From Propionibacteriaceae bacterium (GTDB taxonomy: Bacteria; Actinomycetota; Actinomycetes; Propionibacteriales; Propionibacteriaceae): a stretch of DNA of 7,151 nucleotides. This document shows, in pieces, positions 1 to 6,120 of the stretch. The notes beneath the pieces were generated by a model. That model was given only the letters and a program-made list of their open reading frames with translations, was not told where the DNA came from and did not search any database. The translations under genes and the position numbers were made by a program. The DNA lies in assembly GCA_003153855.1 (NCBI GenBank), contig PMBM01000019.1:1-7151 (forward strand), read 5' to 3'. Within the stretch, counting starts at the first letter, position 1, and each line of letters begins with the position of its first letter.

Positions 1-584
1 ACGAGGCTGGTCTTGTCGTGCCCCGTGCGCTCCGCAGGCGCCGCCGGTCGACCGACGAGGATGAAGCGGGTCACGGCATCGGGGTTGTCGGCGATGTCGG
101 AGGCGAGAGCCTCGAGGGAGTACATGTCGCCCGCCACGGCCGCGCACACCGCCGCGTCGAACGTCGAGTCGGGGGCTGCGACCTCCTTGGCGGCGCCGGC
201 CGTCGAGCCGCGCTCCGTGACGGTGGCACCGGGCAGATGGGTGGCAAGCCACGTACGGACCTGTGCGGCCGCGTGCGGGTGGGTGACGACACGTCGTACA
301 TCGGCCAGCGACGTCCCAGCCCGCCCGTACAGGCCGAACTGCACGCTGAGGAGCACCTCGCCGGTGATGACGAGCGGCTTGCCGGCCGCGAGGTTGTCGA
401 GCGTCGCGGAGACGCCGCCCTCGACGGAGTTCTCGATCGGTACGAGCCCGGCACGTACGGTCCCGTCGCGCACCGCGTCCAGCGTCGCCGCGACCGACGC
501 GAACGGCGTCGCCTCCTCGCCGAGCTTCAGCGACAGCAGCGCCTGGTGCGTGAACGTCCCCTCAGGGCCGAAGTATCCGAGCAC
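1..584 (-). CDS. pheA: Prephenate dehydratase, N-terminal 194 residues (3' end outside window)
   Basis: This enzyme decarboxylates and dehydrates prephenate to phenylpyruvate, the committed cytoplasmic step of phenylalanine synthesis. The reading frame opens with GTG at 584, only three codons after an in-frame TAG, and begins MLGYFGPEGTFTHQAL, the standard start of the family. The substrate-binding motif ENSVEGGV lies at residues 51-58, the STAGAAKEV segment at 127-135, and the catalytic TRF motif at 172-174. The catalytic domain is therefore complete. The window cuts the gene at HDKTSL, where the regulatory ACT domain should begin; in the family this domain gives phenylalanine feedback control. 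It is the monofunctional type, with no chorismate mutase domain in front. No ribosome binding site is evident, and a -10-like hexamer sits 6 bp upstream, suggesting a leaderless message. Identification is confident from motifs; only the C-terminus is unseen. Confidence 0.95.
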   Translation of the reverse strand, partial: MLGYFGPEGTFTHQALLSLKLGEEATPFASVAATLDAVRDGTVRAGLVPIENSVEGGVSATLDNLAAGKPLVITGEVLLSVQFGLYGRAGTSLADVRRVVTHPHAAAQVRTWLATHLPGATVTERGSTAGAAKEVAAPDSTFDAAVCAAVAGDMYSLEALASDIADNPDAVTRFILVGRPAAPAERTGHDKTSL

Positions 585-590
585 CCGCTC

Positions 591-596
591 AGGCTA
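591..596 (-). promoter_or_regulatory. Possible -10 box of a leaderless pheA promoter
   Basis: Read on the minus strand, TAGCCT is followed by GAGCGG and then the GTG start of pheA. A transcript starting 6 to 7 bases after this hexamer would begin at or next to the start codon, as in leaderless actinobacterial messages. No Shine-Dalgarno sequence precedes the GTG, which fits. The -35 region is weak, so this is a suggestion only. Confidence 0.35.
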
Positions 597-633
597 TCGG
601 CGTGGGGTACTCATGGGAGGTGAGGAGTGGCTG

Positions 634-727
634 GTCGGTTTATCAAGGGATGTGGTCAAGTTGGCACTTCCCACGACGAATCTGCCGTGGGGAGTGACGA
701 AACGCCTACATCCCTTGGTAAACCGAC
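634..727 (+). repeat. Two-tier inverted repeat, possible structured RNA
   Basis: Positions 634-653 pair with 708-727 over 20 bp with a single T/G mismatch (643 with 718). The stem can be extended by G654-T707 and G655-C706. Inside, 665-675 pairs with 686-696 over 11 bp, again with one T/G position (669 with 692), closing a 10-base loop. The two stems are separated by 9-base internal strands on each side. All three non-Watson-Crick positions are G-U wobbles in plus-strand RNA but A-C mismatches in minus-strand RNA, so a plus-strand transcript would be paired throughout both stems. No convincing plus-strand promoter was seen upstream. Alternatives are a leader element of pheA, a protein-binding palindrome or a small palindromic mobile element; no obvious target-site duplication flanks it. 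The strand is assigned from the wobble pattern only. Confidence 0.6.
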
Positions 728-764
728 ACCACCGGACAGGCACCTGCATGCCAGTCCGGTGGTG
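727..764 (-). terminator. Strong hairpin after the PhnD-like gene, likely terminator
   Basis: Positions 727-737 pair perfectly with 754-764 (11 bp, CACCACCGGAC arm). After an A/A mismatch the stem continues as GGCA (739-742) with TGCC (749-752), closing a 6-base loop. It begins 15 bp past the stop codon of the operon ending at 780, the expected place for a terminator. No run of U follows on the minus strand, which is common for GC-rich actinobacterial terminators. It abuts the larger inverted repeat at 634-727, sharing base 727. Confidence 0.6.
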
Positions 765-779
765 GGAGTGCCGGGTTCC

Positions 780-1532
780 CTACTGCTGCGAGAGTGCATC
801 CATGAGGTCGATCATGAAGCGGGTGTCCTCCATGGAGAGACGTTCCCAGCCGTTCGGCGCACCGAGACCAGCGAGCAGCTCGGCAGACCCGGGATCGCCG
901 TTCATCGACTCCAGGCCCGCCCAGATCGCGTCGATCTTGTCGGCGATCGCCGGACTGGCGAGGAACGAGTTCCGTACGACGTAGATCTTGCTCGCGATGA
1001 TCACGCGCAGCTGGTCCTTGACCATGTCCGAGAGCTCGTCGTACGCGTCCTGGGGCAGGAAACCGGCCTGCACCTCGTCGCGCATGACCGCCTTGGCGAC
1101 CAGTACGGGGTTCGGCTTGACCTGGAGCGTGAGGTCGGCCGGTCCGAGGTTCGCGGGCTCGAGCAGGATCCGGCAGATGCGTTCGACGTCCGGCGCATCG
1201 GTGGAGGCCACGGTGAGCTGCGACGGCAGGTCGGAGAGCCCGTACAGGGACCCGTCGGCGGAGACGACGACCAACGCCTCCTTGGAGACGCCTGAGGCCG
1301 CGGCGATCGGCAGGTAGCCGTGGTCGCGGACGAGCATGGCCGTGTCCGCCGCGTTGGCGAACACGAGGTCGGCCAGACCGTCGAAGTACGCCGTGTGGAG
1401 GTCGGCGAAGTCGGTGTACGCGGTCGCGTGGAACGCCTCGCCGGTCATCCGCTGCACCTTGGTGTTGAGGATGAACCAGTCGGTGATGTTGCGGACGTTC
1501 ACGTCGGGCGAGATGACGAACTGCCTGGCCAT
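780..1532 (-). CDS. Cytoplasmic PhnD-like (phosphonate-binding-fold) protein
   Basis: This 250-residue protein resembles the PhnD/SsuA-type solute-binding proteins of ABC transporters. The segment DLHTAYFDGLADLVFANAAD (residues 44-63) and the following HGYLPIAAAS match the region where PhnD-like proteins read 'the query decides how many sites are seen' and first lobe ends. LSDLPSQLTVAST (99-111) corresponds to the usual 'DLKGKRVA' entry to the second lobe, and the tail (about 176-247) has the family's 'L..L....' final helices. Unlike exported binding proteins, it has no signal peptide or lipobox: it starts MARQFVISPDVNVRN and goes straight into the domain. No permease or ATPase gene is next to it. 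The ATG overlaps the PAS gene's stop by one base (TAATG), with an AGGAAGG-like ribosome site just upstream, so the two are probably translationally coupled. I infer a ligand-sensing role in the cytoplasm rather than transport; the ligand is unknown. Confidence 0.75.
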   Translation of the reverse strand: MARQFVISPDVNVRNITDWFILNTKVQRMTGEAFHATAYTDFADLHTAYFDGLADLVFANAADTAMLVRDHGYLPIAAASGVSKEALVVVSADGSLYGLSDLPSQLTVASTDAPDVERICRILLEPANLGPADLTLQVKPNPVLVAKAVMRDEVQAGFLPQDAYDELSDMVKDQLRVIIASKIYVVRNSFLASPAIADKIDAIWAGLESMNGDPGSAELLAGLGAPNGWERLSMEDTRFMIDLMDALSQQ

Positions 1533-2029
1533 TACCGGCCTTCCTCGGCACGCATCGTGGCGTACACGGCGGCCAGCTCTTCGACCTTGTCGCGGCTGGG
1601 CTCACGGCGTACCGAGGTGTGGCCGACGACGACGCCGTCGACGATCTTGGGGATGACCGTGGCGTAGACCCAGTAGAAGCCACCGTCGCGACGGAGGTTC
1701 TTCACGTAGCCGCTCCAGCGCTTGCCCTGGTCGACCGTGGTCCACAGGTCGGCGAAGGCGGCCTTCGGCATGTCAGGGTGGCGCAGGATCGAGTGCGGGG
1801 CGCCCATGATCTCGTCGTGGCTGAAGCCGGACATGTGGACGAACGCCTCGTTGCACATCGTGATGATGCCGGCCACGTCGGTCTGGGAGACGATGAGCTC
1901 CCCGGTGGGAAACCGTGTCTCCTCGTCGGTGATGAGCAGCCGACGGCTCGTACCGTCGAAGTACGTCCAGTGGTACTCGCGCCATTCGCCACGAATGTCT
2001 TCCGGGCGCATGTCCTGCATCGAGGTCAT
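1532..2029 (-). CDS. Stand-alone Aer-type PAS domain protein, probable flavin sensor
   Basis: This 165-residue protein is essentially one PAS domain (about residues 40-142) with a short N-terminal extension and a helical tail (146-163). It closely follows the PAS domain of the aerotaxis receptor Aer: ELIVSQTDVAGIITMCNEAF, then RHPDMPKAAFADLW (83-96), then WSGYVKNLRRDGGFYWVYA (105-123). In Aer the Arg-His-Pro-Asp stretch is needed for FAD binding, and it is kept here as R83, H84, D86. I therefore infer a flavin-based redox or oxygen sensor. What is absent is notable: no membrane segment, HAMP, chemoreceptor, kinase or cyclase domain. The ATG at 2029 overlaps the Roadblock gene's stop by 4 bp (ATGA) and its own stop overlaps the next start by 1 bp, so all three are one coupled operon. 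Family assignment is firm; cofactor and partner are inferred. Confidence 0.9.
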   Translation of the reverse strand: MTSMQDMRPEDIRGEWREYHWTYFDGTSRRLLITDEETRFPTGELIVSQTDVAGIITMCNEAFVHMSGFSHDEIMGAPHSILRHPDMPKAAFADLWTTVDQGKRWSGYVKNLRRDGGFYWVYATVIPKIVDGVVVGHTSVRREPSRDKVEELAAVYATMRAEEGR

Positions 2030-2394
2030 CCGAGCTCGCGAGCGAGGTCGCGGGCAGCGAGCTTCATCTCGTACAGGATCATGCCGAGCTTGGCCTCACC
2101 GTTGGAGATGGCGGCGAGGACGGTGTCCTTCCCCGCAGAGATAATGACCACGTAGCCGGAGTCGCCCTTGACAAGCACCTGCTCCAGAGAGCCGCGACGC
2201 AGCTCGCTGGTGGTACGAGCGCCCATCGAGAGAGCGGCAGCAGCCATGGCCGCGACACGGTCCTCGTCGGCGCCCTGAGGCAGTGCCGAAGCAAGCGGGA
2301 GGCCGTCGAGCGTGACGAGCATTGCGCCCTCAACGTCCTGCGACCGTCCCACCAGGCCCTGCAGGATGTAGAGGATCTGTTCGTTGCGTGACAT
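2026..2394 (-). CDS. Roadblock/LC7 domain protein
   Basis: This 122-residue protein is a single Roadblock/LC7 domain, the fold of MglB and actinobacterial CvnB proteins. The family's core strand-turn-strand GAMLVTLDGLPLASALP is at residues 23-39, a long Ala-rich helix follows (43-60), and SGYVVIISAGKDTVLAAIS (79-97) forms the later strands. Such proteins dimerise and usually act on small GTPases, but no GTPase, histidine kinase or DUF742 gene is adjacent, so this is not a complete cvn-type conservon. I chose the ATG at 2394 over the longer frame that opens at 2502: an AAGGAG site lies 9 bases upstream, the domain starts right after it, and the extra 36 residues would span a good -10 box. It is the first gene of the operon with the PAS and PhnD-like genes. 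Its partner is unknown; binding to the PAS or PhnD-like protein is an inference. Confidence 0.9.
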   Translation of the reverse strand: MSRNEQILYILQGLVGRSQDVEGAMLVTLDGLPLASALPQGADEDRVAAMAAAALSMGARTTSELRRGSLEQVLVKGDSGYVVIISAGKDTVLAAISNGEAKLGMILYEMKLAARDLARELG

Positions 2395-2403
2395 CTGGAG
2401 CTG

Positions 2404-2409
2404 CTCCTT
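2404..2409 (-). promoter_or_regulatory. Ribosome binding site that fixes the Roadblock start
   Basis: AAGGAG on the minus strand lies 9 bases before the ATG at 2394. It decides in favour of the 122-residue protein over an upstream start at 2502. Confidence 0.7.
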
Positions 2410-2435
2410 GTCGATGGCCGTGGATCGGCGGATTG

Positions 2436-2464
2436 AATATAGAGCCGCCTCAGGGACGGCACGG
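2436..2464 (-). promoter_or_regulatory. Probable promoter of the Roadblock-PAS-PhnD-like operon
   Basis: TATATT (2441 down to 2436) is the clearest -10 box in the divergent gap between this operon and the MFS gene, in an otherwise GC-rich stretch. A 17-base spacer leads to CCGTGC, a poor -35 box, so an activator or alternative sigma factor is possible. Transcription would start near 2429, giving a leader of about 35 bases. Confidence 0.4.
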
Positions 2465-2582
2465 TATGAATGACAGCTCTCCAATGTCCGTTGGGACTTC
2501 AACGACTTTTCGTGGCCTCTTGGTGGGGTCGCCGGAATGATCAGCGCCCGGGGGTTCGTGCTCCGTCTGGGAAGATTCGCCG

Positions 2583-3782
2583 GTGAGACTTCCGACGGCG
2601 ACCCGATTCGCGTGGTTCGGCGCGTTCGCGGTCGCTGCGATCGCGATCATCCTTCGCCCGGGAGCGACCTCGATCGGACCCGTACTCGCGGAGATCACCC
2701 ACGGCCTCGGCCTGTCCGCAACGGTCGCCGGCGCCCTGACCGCCCTTCCGGGGTTCTGCTTCGCGATCGCAGGAGCCACAGCAGTCACGCTGTCGAACAA
2801 GCTCGGTACGGCAGGGGCGCTGACGCTGGGCGCGGCCGCCGCGGCGCTCGGCCTGCTGGCCCGGTCGCTCGTCACCAACCAGGCTGCGTTCCTCGCACTG
2901 TCGGTGCTGGCCCTGCTCGGCGCGGGGATGGGCAACATCCTCGTACCGGTCTTCATCAAGCGCTTCTACCCGCGACGCCAGTCCGTCCTGATGATGGTCT
3001 ACGTGGTGGGCCTGACCACCGGCGCCACGGTTCCCGGCCTCGTGAGCCCGCTCTTCCTCACCAGCCCGAGCGGGTGGCGTACGGCGCTCGGCGTCTGGGG
3101 CGTCATCTCCGCCGTGGCAGTCGTGCCCTGGGTGGTGCTCGCGGTCCGCGAACGTCGCCTCACCGGTGCGACCATGGGTCCGCGCAGCAGCATCCTCTCG
3201 GTGATCCGCTCACGCCGGGCCCTCGGGCTTGCGCTGTTCTTCGGCATCCAGTCGATGCAGGCGTACGTGTGCTTCGGCTGGCTCGCGCAGATCCTGCGCG
3301 ATGCGGGGGTGTCGGCGGCCTCGGCGAGCCTGCTCATGTCGTACTACTCCGCGCTCGGCTTCCCCGCAGCGCTCGTGATGCCGATCATCGTGGCGAGGTC
3401 GCGTGACCTGAGACCGTACGTGGTCGCCTTCTCCACCTTCCTCGCAGTCGGCTTCGGGGGGCTGTGGCTCGCCCCGCTGTGGTCGCCGATCGTGTGGGTG
3501 ACGCTCATCAGCGTGGCCGGCTTCTCGTTCCCCATGGCGCTCGCGCTCATCACGGCACGTACGCGCGACCCGCACGTCACGGGCGGCCTGTCAGGGCTGA
3601 CGCAGTCGGTCGGCTACATCTTCTCCGGCGTCGGGCCGTTGGGAGTCGGCATCATCCATCAGGTGACGGGCGGCTGGTCCGTACCGCTCCTCATGATCGC
3701 CGGCTCGGCCGTCCTCCTCCTGCTCGGCGGTCTCACGATCGCGCGGCCGGGCTACGTGGACGACGACCTCGCCGTCATCTGA
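2583..3782 (+). CDS. MFS transporter, CynX/NimT-like
   Basis: This 399-residue integral membrane protein has alternating hydrophobic stretches along its whole length, consistent with the 12 membrane helices of the major facilitator superfamily. Its pattern fits the CynX/NimT (cyanate/2-nitroimidazole) branch: an N-terminal helix then RPGATSIGPVLAEI (25-38), LLGAGMGNILVPVFIKRFYP (111-130) between helices 4 and 5, GWRTALGVWGV (164-174), and a second-half opening LFFGIQSMQAYVCFGWLAQI (218-237). Substrates in this branch vary and are rarely known, so no specific substrate is claimed. The GTG start has a GGGAAG ribosome site 8 bases upstream. It is the only plus-strand gene, divergent from the Roadblock operon across 188 bp and convergent with the methyltransferase gene across 9 bp. 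The two divergent units might be co-regulated, but no shared operator is evident. Family is secure, transport role unknown. Confidence 0.9.
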   Translation: MRLPTATRFAWFGAFAVAAIAIILRPGATSIGPVLAEITHGLGLSATVAGALTALPGFCFAIAGATAVTLSNKLGTAGALTLGAAAAALGLLARSLVTNQAAFLALSVLALLGAGMGNILVPVFIKRFYPRRQSVLMMVYVVGLTTGATVPGLVSPLFLTSPSGWRTALGVWGVISAVAVVPWVVLAVRERRLTGATMGPRSSILSVIRSRRALGLALFFGIQSMQAYVCFGWLAQILRDAGVSAASASLLMSYYSALGFPAALVMPIIVARSRDLRPYVVAFSTFLAVGFGGLWLAPLWSPIVWVTLISVAGFSFPMALALITARTRDPHVTGGLSGLTQSVGYIFSGVGPLGVGIIHQVTGGWSVPLLMIAGSAVLLLLGGLTIARPGYVDDDLAVI

Positions 3783-3783
3783 C

Positions 3784-3798
3784 GCGTTGGGTCAACGC
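3784..3798. terminator. Small hairpin at the convergent gene junction
   Basis: GCGTTG (3784-3789) and CAACGC (3793-3798) form a 6-bp stem with a 3-base loop. It starts one base after the MFS stop codon and its right arm overlaps the stop codon of the methyltransferase gene. It may help end transcription from both sides, but it is short and lacks a U run. Confidence 0.35.
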
Positions 3799-4970
3799 TT
3801 CGCGACCCGGGACCTGACCCCGGAGTAGGCAGACCTGACGACGCCCCAGTAACGGACGACGCGTGTCTGCCGAAGGTCCTCCAGACTCTGCTCCGCGATG
3901 AGCCGCCGTTGCTTCTCGTGTTCGGCGGTGGCTAGTGCCACTGCGAGGGCCTGCGCCGCCGCATGCTCCGCCGCAGCGGAGTCCTCGAGCTGGGAGGCGA
4001 GCTCCTCGCGGATGGTGCTCAGCTTGCGCAGCGCTACCGCGAGCTCGGGCTCGAGCCCCCCGAAGAGCGACTTGCTGGCCCTGTTGTAGCTGATCTCCAC
4101 CGTGAAGTCGGAGTCCTGGGGGTCGAAGGACACGGCGATGAGGCCGTCGCCCGAGTAGGACTCCGAGACAGTGTGTTCCACGATGACATGCGCGCCGGCA
4201 TCGACGAGGAGCTTGAGCACGTCCTGATGGGTCGTCGGGTTGCCGGAGATCAGATGGTGGTGGGTCGACACGATCAAGAACCGGACCTTGTCCTCGCCGA
4301 ACTGCGCCAGAGCACGAGGGAGGAGGACCTCCTCGAAGCCCTGGATGTCGACCATCAGCAGATCCACGTGGGACAGGTCGAACTCGGCCATCGTCGACGC
4401 GAGGTCGTACTGCATGACGTCGTAGGTCTTGCCATCGCTCTCGGCCTTGAACGACATGAGCGAGCCGGGCGTGGACCCTACGGCCCCCTGGCCGAACGTG
4501 ATCGCCTCATCAAGTCCGTTCAGCGCTGCATTGCGCCTGCCCGTGTCCAGGTACGCCGGATCAGGCTCGAGGGCGATCGAGCGCGAGCCGGGGAAGTTGT
4601 GAGCGAACCACATCGTGTAATAGGCCCAAAAACTGCCGAACTCGATGGAGCATTTCTGTCCCTCGGTTGCGGCCAGCCGCTCGGCGATCTTGTAGAACAC
4701 GAGCTCCTCCTGGGGCTCGTGATGACCCCCGGTGGCGCGGATGACCTCGTCGGTCCACGGACCGTAGTAGCAGCCTCTTTCTACCAGTAGCCCGTTGTGC
4801 ATGACCTGCAGCTCTTTGCCGTCCCGTTCGATGAACGAACCCGCGTTCTCGACCTTCGGGATGGCGTCACTGTCGTGGCAGGACACAGTCATGAGGACGC
4901 GCCGCTTCTCCTGCGGTGCGACATCCAGCCCGTCGACATCCGGGCTGGGGAACTTGCGGACTTCAGGCAC
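3792..4970 (-). CDS. FkbM-family methyltransferase with C-terminal coiled coil
   Basis: This 392-residue protein is a predicted cytoplasmic S-adenosylmethionine-dependent methyltransferase of the FkbM type, usually O-methylating sugars or polyketides. Residues about 38-95 hold a conserved lead-in (QVMHNGLLVERGCYYGPW, then GGHHEPQEELVFY). The SAM-binding strand is SIEFGSFWAYYT (108-119), followed by the acidic loop ALEPDP (133-138) and the FkbM signature VDIQGFEE (207-214); THHH (236-239) follows. Beyond the domain, residues about 306-368 are charged and Ala/Glu/Leu-rich, predicted coiled coil, ending in a basic tail (RYWGVVRSAYSGVRSRVAKR). The GTG start has AAGGA 7 bases upstream. FkbM genes often sit in glycan or lipopolysaccharide-like clusters, but no glycosyltransferase is visible here; its substrate cannot be told. 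The coiled-coil tail may serve oligomerisation or docking (inference). Confidence 0.88.
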   Translation of the reverse strand: MPEVRKFPSPDVDGLDVAPQEKRRVLMTVSCHDSDAIPKVENAGSFIERDGKELQVMHNGLLVERGCYYGPWTDEVIRATGGHHEPQEELVFYKIAERLAATEGQKCSIEFGSFWAYYTMWFAHNFPGSRSIALEPDPAYLDTGRRNAALNGLDEAITFGQGAVGSTPGSLMSFKAESDGKTYDVMQYDLASTMAEFDLSHVDLLMVDIQGFEEVLLPRALAQFGEDKVRFLIVSTHHHLISGNPTTHQDVLKLLVDAGAHVIVEHTVSESYSGDGLIAVSFDPQDSDFTVEISYNRASKSLFGGLEPELAVALRKLSTIREELASQLEDSAAAEHAAAQALAVALATAEHEKQRRLIAEQSLEDLRQTRVVRYWGVVRSAYSGVRSRVAKR

Positions 4971-5002
4971 GTCTCTGTCCTTAGGCTGGTTGGTCGCGCC
5001 TG

Positions 5003-5008
5003 ATGCTA
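5003..5008 (-). promoter_or_regulatory. Possible -10 box for the FkbM gene
   Basis: TAGCAT on the minus strand lies 32 bases before the GTG at 4970, a sensible distance. The -35 position is poorly matched. The 116-bp gap after cysK contains no strong terminator hairpin that I can see, so read-through from cysK is an alternative. Confidence 0.25.
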
Positions 5009-5086
5009 GCAGCCCGTAATCGTTCGCACAGGGGAAGGCGGCCCGTGGTTCCGGCCCCGAAAGTTCGTCTGGCTAGGGGGTTGAAG

Positions 5087-6019
5087 TCAGTCGACCAGCC
5101 CCTCGAAGAGGACCGTCGACAGGTAGCGCTCGCCGAAGTCGCAGGTGATGGCAACGATGGTCTTGCCGGCGTTCTCGGGACGGGCGGCGAGGTCGAGCGC
5201 GGCCTTGAGGATCGCACCCGAAGAGATGCCGGCCAAGATGCCTTCCTTGGTCGCCATGTCCCTCGCGACGGCGACGGCTTCGTCGGCGTTGACGGTGATG
5301 ACCTCGTCGTACACGGTCCTGTCGAGGACATCTGGGATGAAGTTCGCTCCTATGCCCTGGATCTTGTGGGGGCCGGGGGCGCCGCCGGACAGGAGCGGCG
5401 ACTCGGCCGGCTCCACCGCGACGACCTTGATCGCCGGGTTCTGCTCCTTGAGGTAGCGGCCGGCGCCAGTGATCGTGCCGCCCGTACCGATGCCGGACAC
5501 GAAGATGTCGACCTTGCCGTCGGTGCCCTTCCAGATCTCCGGACCCGTCGTCTCATAGTGGATCTTCGGGTTGGCCGGGTTCTCGAACTGATGGGCGAGG
5601 ATCGCGCCGGGGCGCTCGGCGGCGATCGCATCGGCACGCGCCACGCAGCCCTTCATGCCCTCGGACGCCGGCGTGAGGACGAGCTCCGCACCGAACGCCC
5701 TCAGCAGCGCGCGGCGCTCCTTCGACATCGACTCAGGCATGGTGAGTACGAGCTTGTAGCCCCGGGCCGCCGCCACCATGGCCAGCGCGATGCCGGTGTT
5801 CCCGCTCGTCGCCTCGACGATCGTGCCGCCGGGCTTGAGGCTGCCGTCGGCCTCCGCGGTGTCGATGATCGCCGCGCCGATGCGGTCCTTCACCGAGTTG
5901 GCGGGGTTGTAGAACTCGAGCTTGACCGCCACGGTGGCGTCGAGGCCTTCCGCGAGGCGGTTGATCCGTACGAGCGGGGTGTTGCCGATGGCTTCGGTGA
6001 TGTTGCTGAGAATGGGCAT
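5087..6019 (-). CDS. cysK: Cysteine synthase A (O-acetylserine sulfhydrylase)
   Basis: This 310-residue PLP enzyme joins O-acetylserine and sulfide to give cysteine and acetate, the last step of sulfate assimilation, in the cytoplasm. The PLP-bearing lysine is K44 in [11 protein letters not shown]. The substrate-binding loop TSGNTG is at 71-76, the phosphate-binding loop GTGGT at 178-182, and the serine contacting the pyridine ring is in GISSGA (264-269). Length and the whole fold II pattern match CysK, and the sequence fits A-type enzymes rather than cystathionine beta-synthase because no CBS domains follow. The ATG at 6019 has GGAGG only 4 bases upstream, a short but acceptable spacing. The serine acetyltransferase gene cysE, often next to cysK in actinobacteria, is not in the window. 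The gene lies 101 bp downstream of the zinc-finger gene and probably has its own promoter. Confidence 0.97.
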   Translation of the reverse strand: MPILSNITEAIGNTPLVRINRLAEGLDATVAVKLEFYNPANSVKDRIGAAIIDTAEADGSLKPGGTIVEATSGNTGIALAMVAAARGYKLVLTMPESMSKERRALLRAFGAELVLTPASEGMKGCVARADAIAAERPGAILAHQFENPANPKIHYETTGPEIWKGTDGKVDIFVSGIGTGGTITGAGRYLKEQNPAIKVVAVEPAESPLLSGGAPGPHKIQGIGANFIPDVLDRTVYDEVITVNADEAVAVARDMATKEGILAGISSGAILKAALDLAARPENAGKTIVAITCDFGERYLSTVLFEGLVD

Positions 6020-6052
6020 CGAACCTCCAGGAGAGTGAGCGACTTCCTTCGC

Positions 6053-6081
6053 AGGCTAGCCGAGGGGTCTAACAATCTCCA
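6053..6081 (-). promoter_or_regulatory. Possible cysK promoter
   Basis: On the minus strand TGGAGA (6081 to 6076, 4 of 6 consensus matches) is separated by exactly 17 bases from TAGCCT (6058 to 6053), of the TAnnnT type common in actinobacteria. The start point would be about 27 bases before the ATG. Plausible but unproven. Confidence 0.35.
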
Positions 6082-6120
6082 TGGTGCGTACGCGTCGTGC
6101 GGTCGGGCTGCCCGCGATGT

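Noticed and set aside
634..727. Insertion sequence or MITE with terminal inverted repeats
   Set aside because: The inverted arms would fit, but no target-site duplication is visible on the flanks and there is no transposase. It is kept as an alternative that needs a genome-wide copy count.
585..779. T-box or amino-acid riboswitch before pheA
   Set aside because: No T-box consensus or known riboswitch core was recognised. The wobble pattern also favours the opposite strand, and pheA appears to have its own promoter at its start codon.
13..984. 323-residue open frame on the plus strand
   Set aside because: It runs antisense through pheA, across the hairpin region and into the PhnD-like gene. 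Low-complexity Ser/Arg/Ala composition and no motifs.
2395..2502. N-terminal extension of the Roadblock protein to a start at 2502
   Set aside because: The extra 36 residues resemble no Roadblock protein, contain the probable -10 box, and a good ribosome site precedes the inner ATG.
3963..4790. 275-residue open frame on the plus strand
   Set aside because: Antisense shadow of the FkbM gene, with Arg/Glu/Leu-rich composition only.
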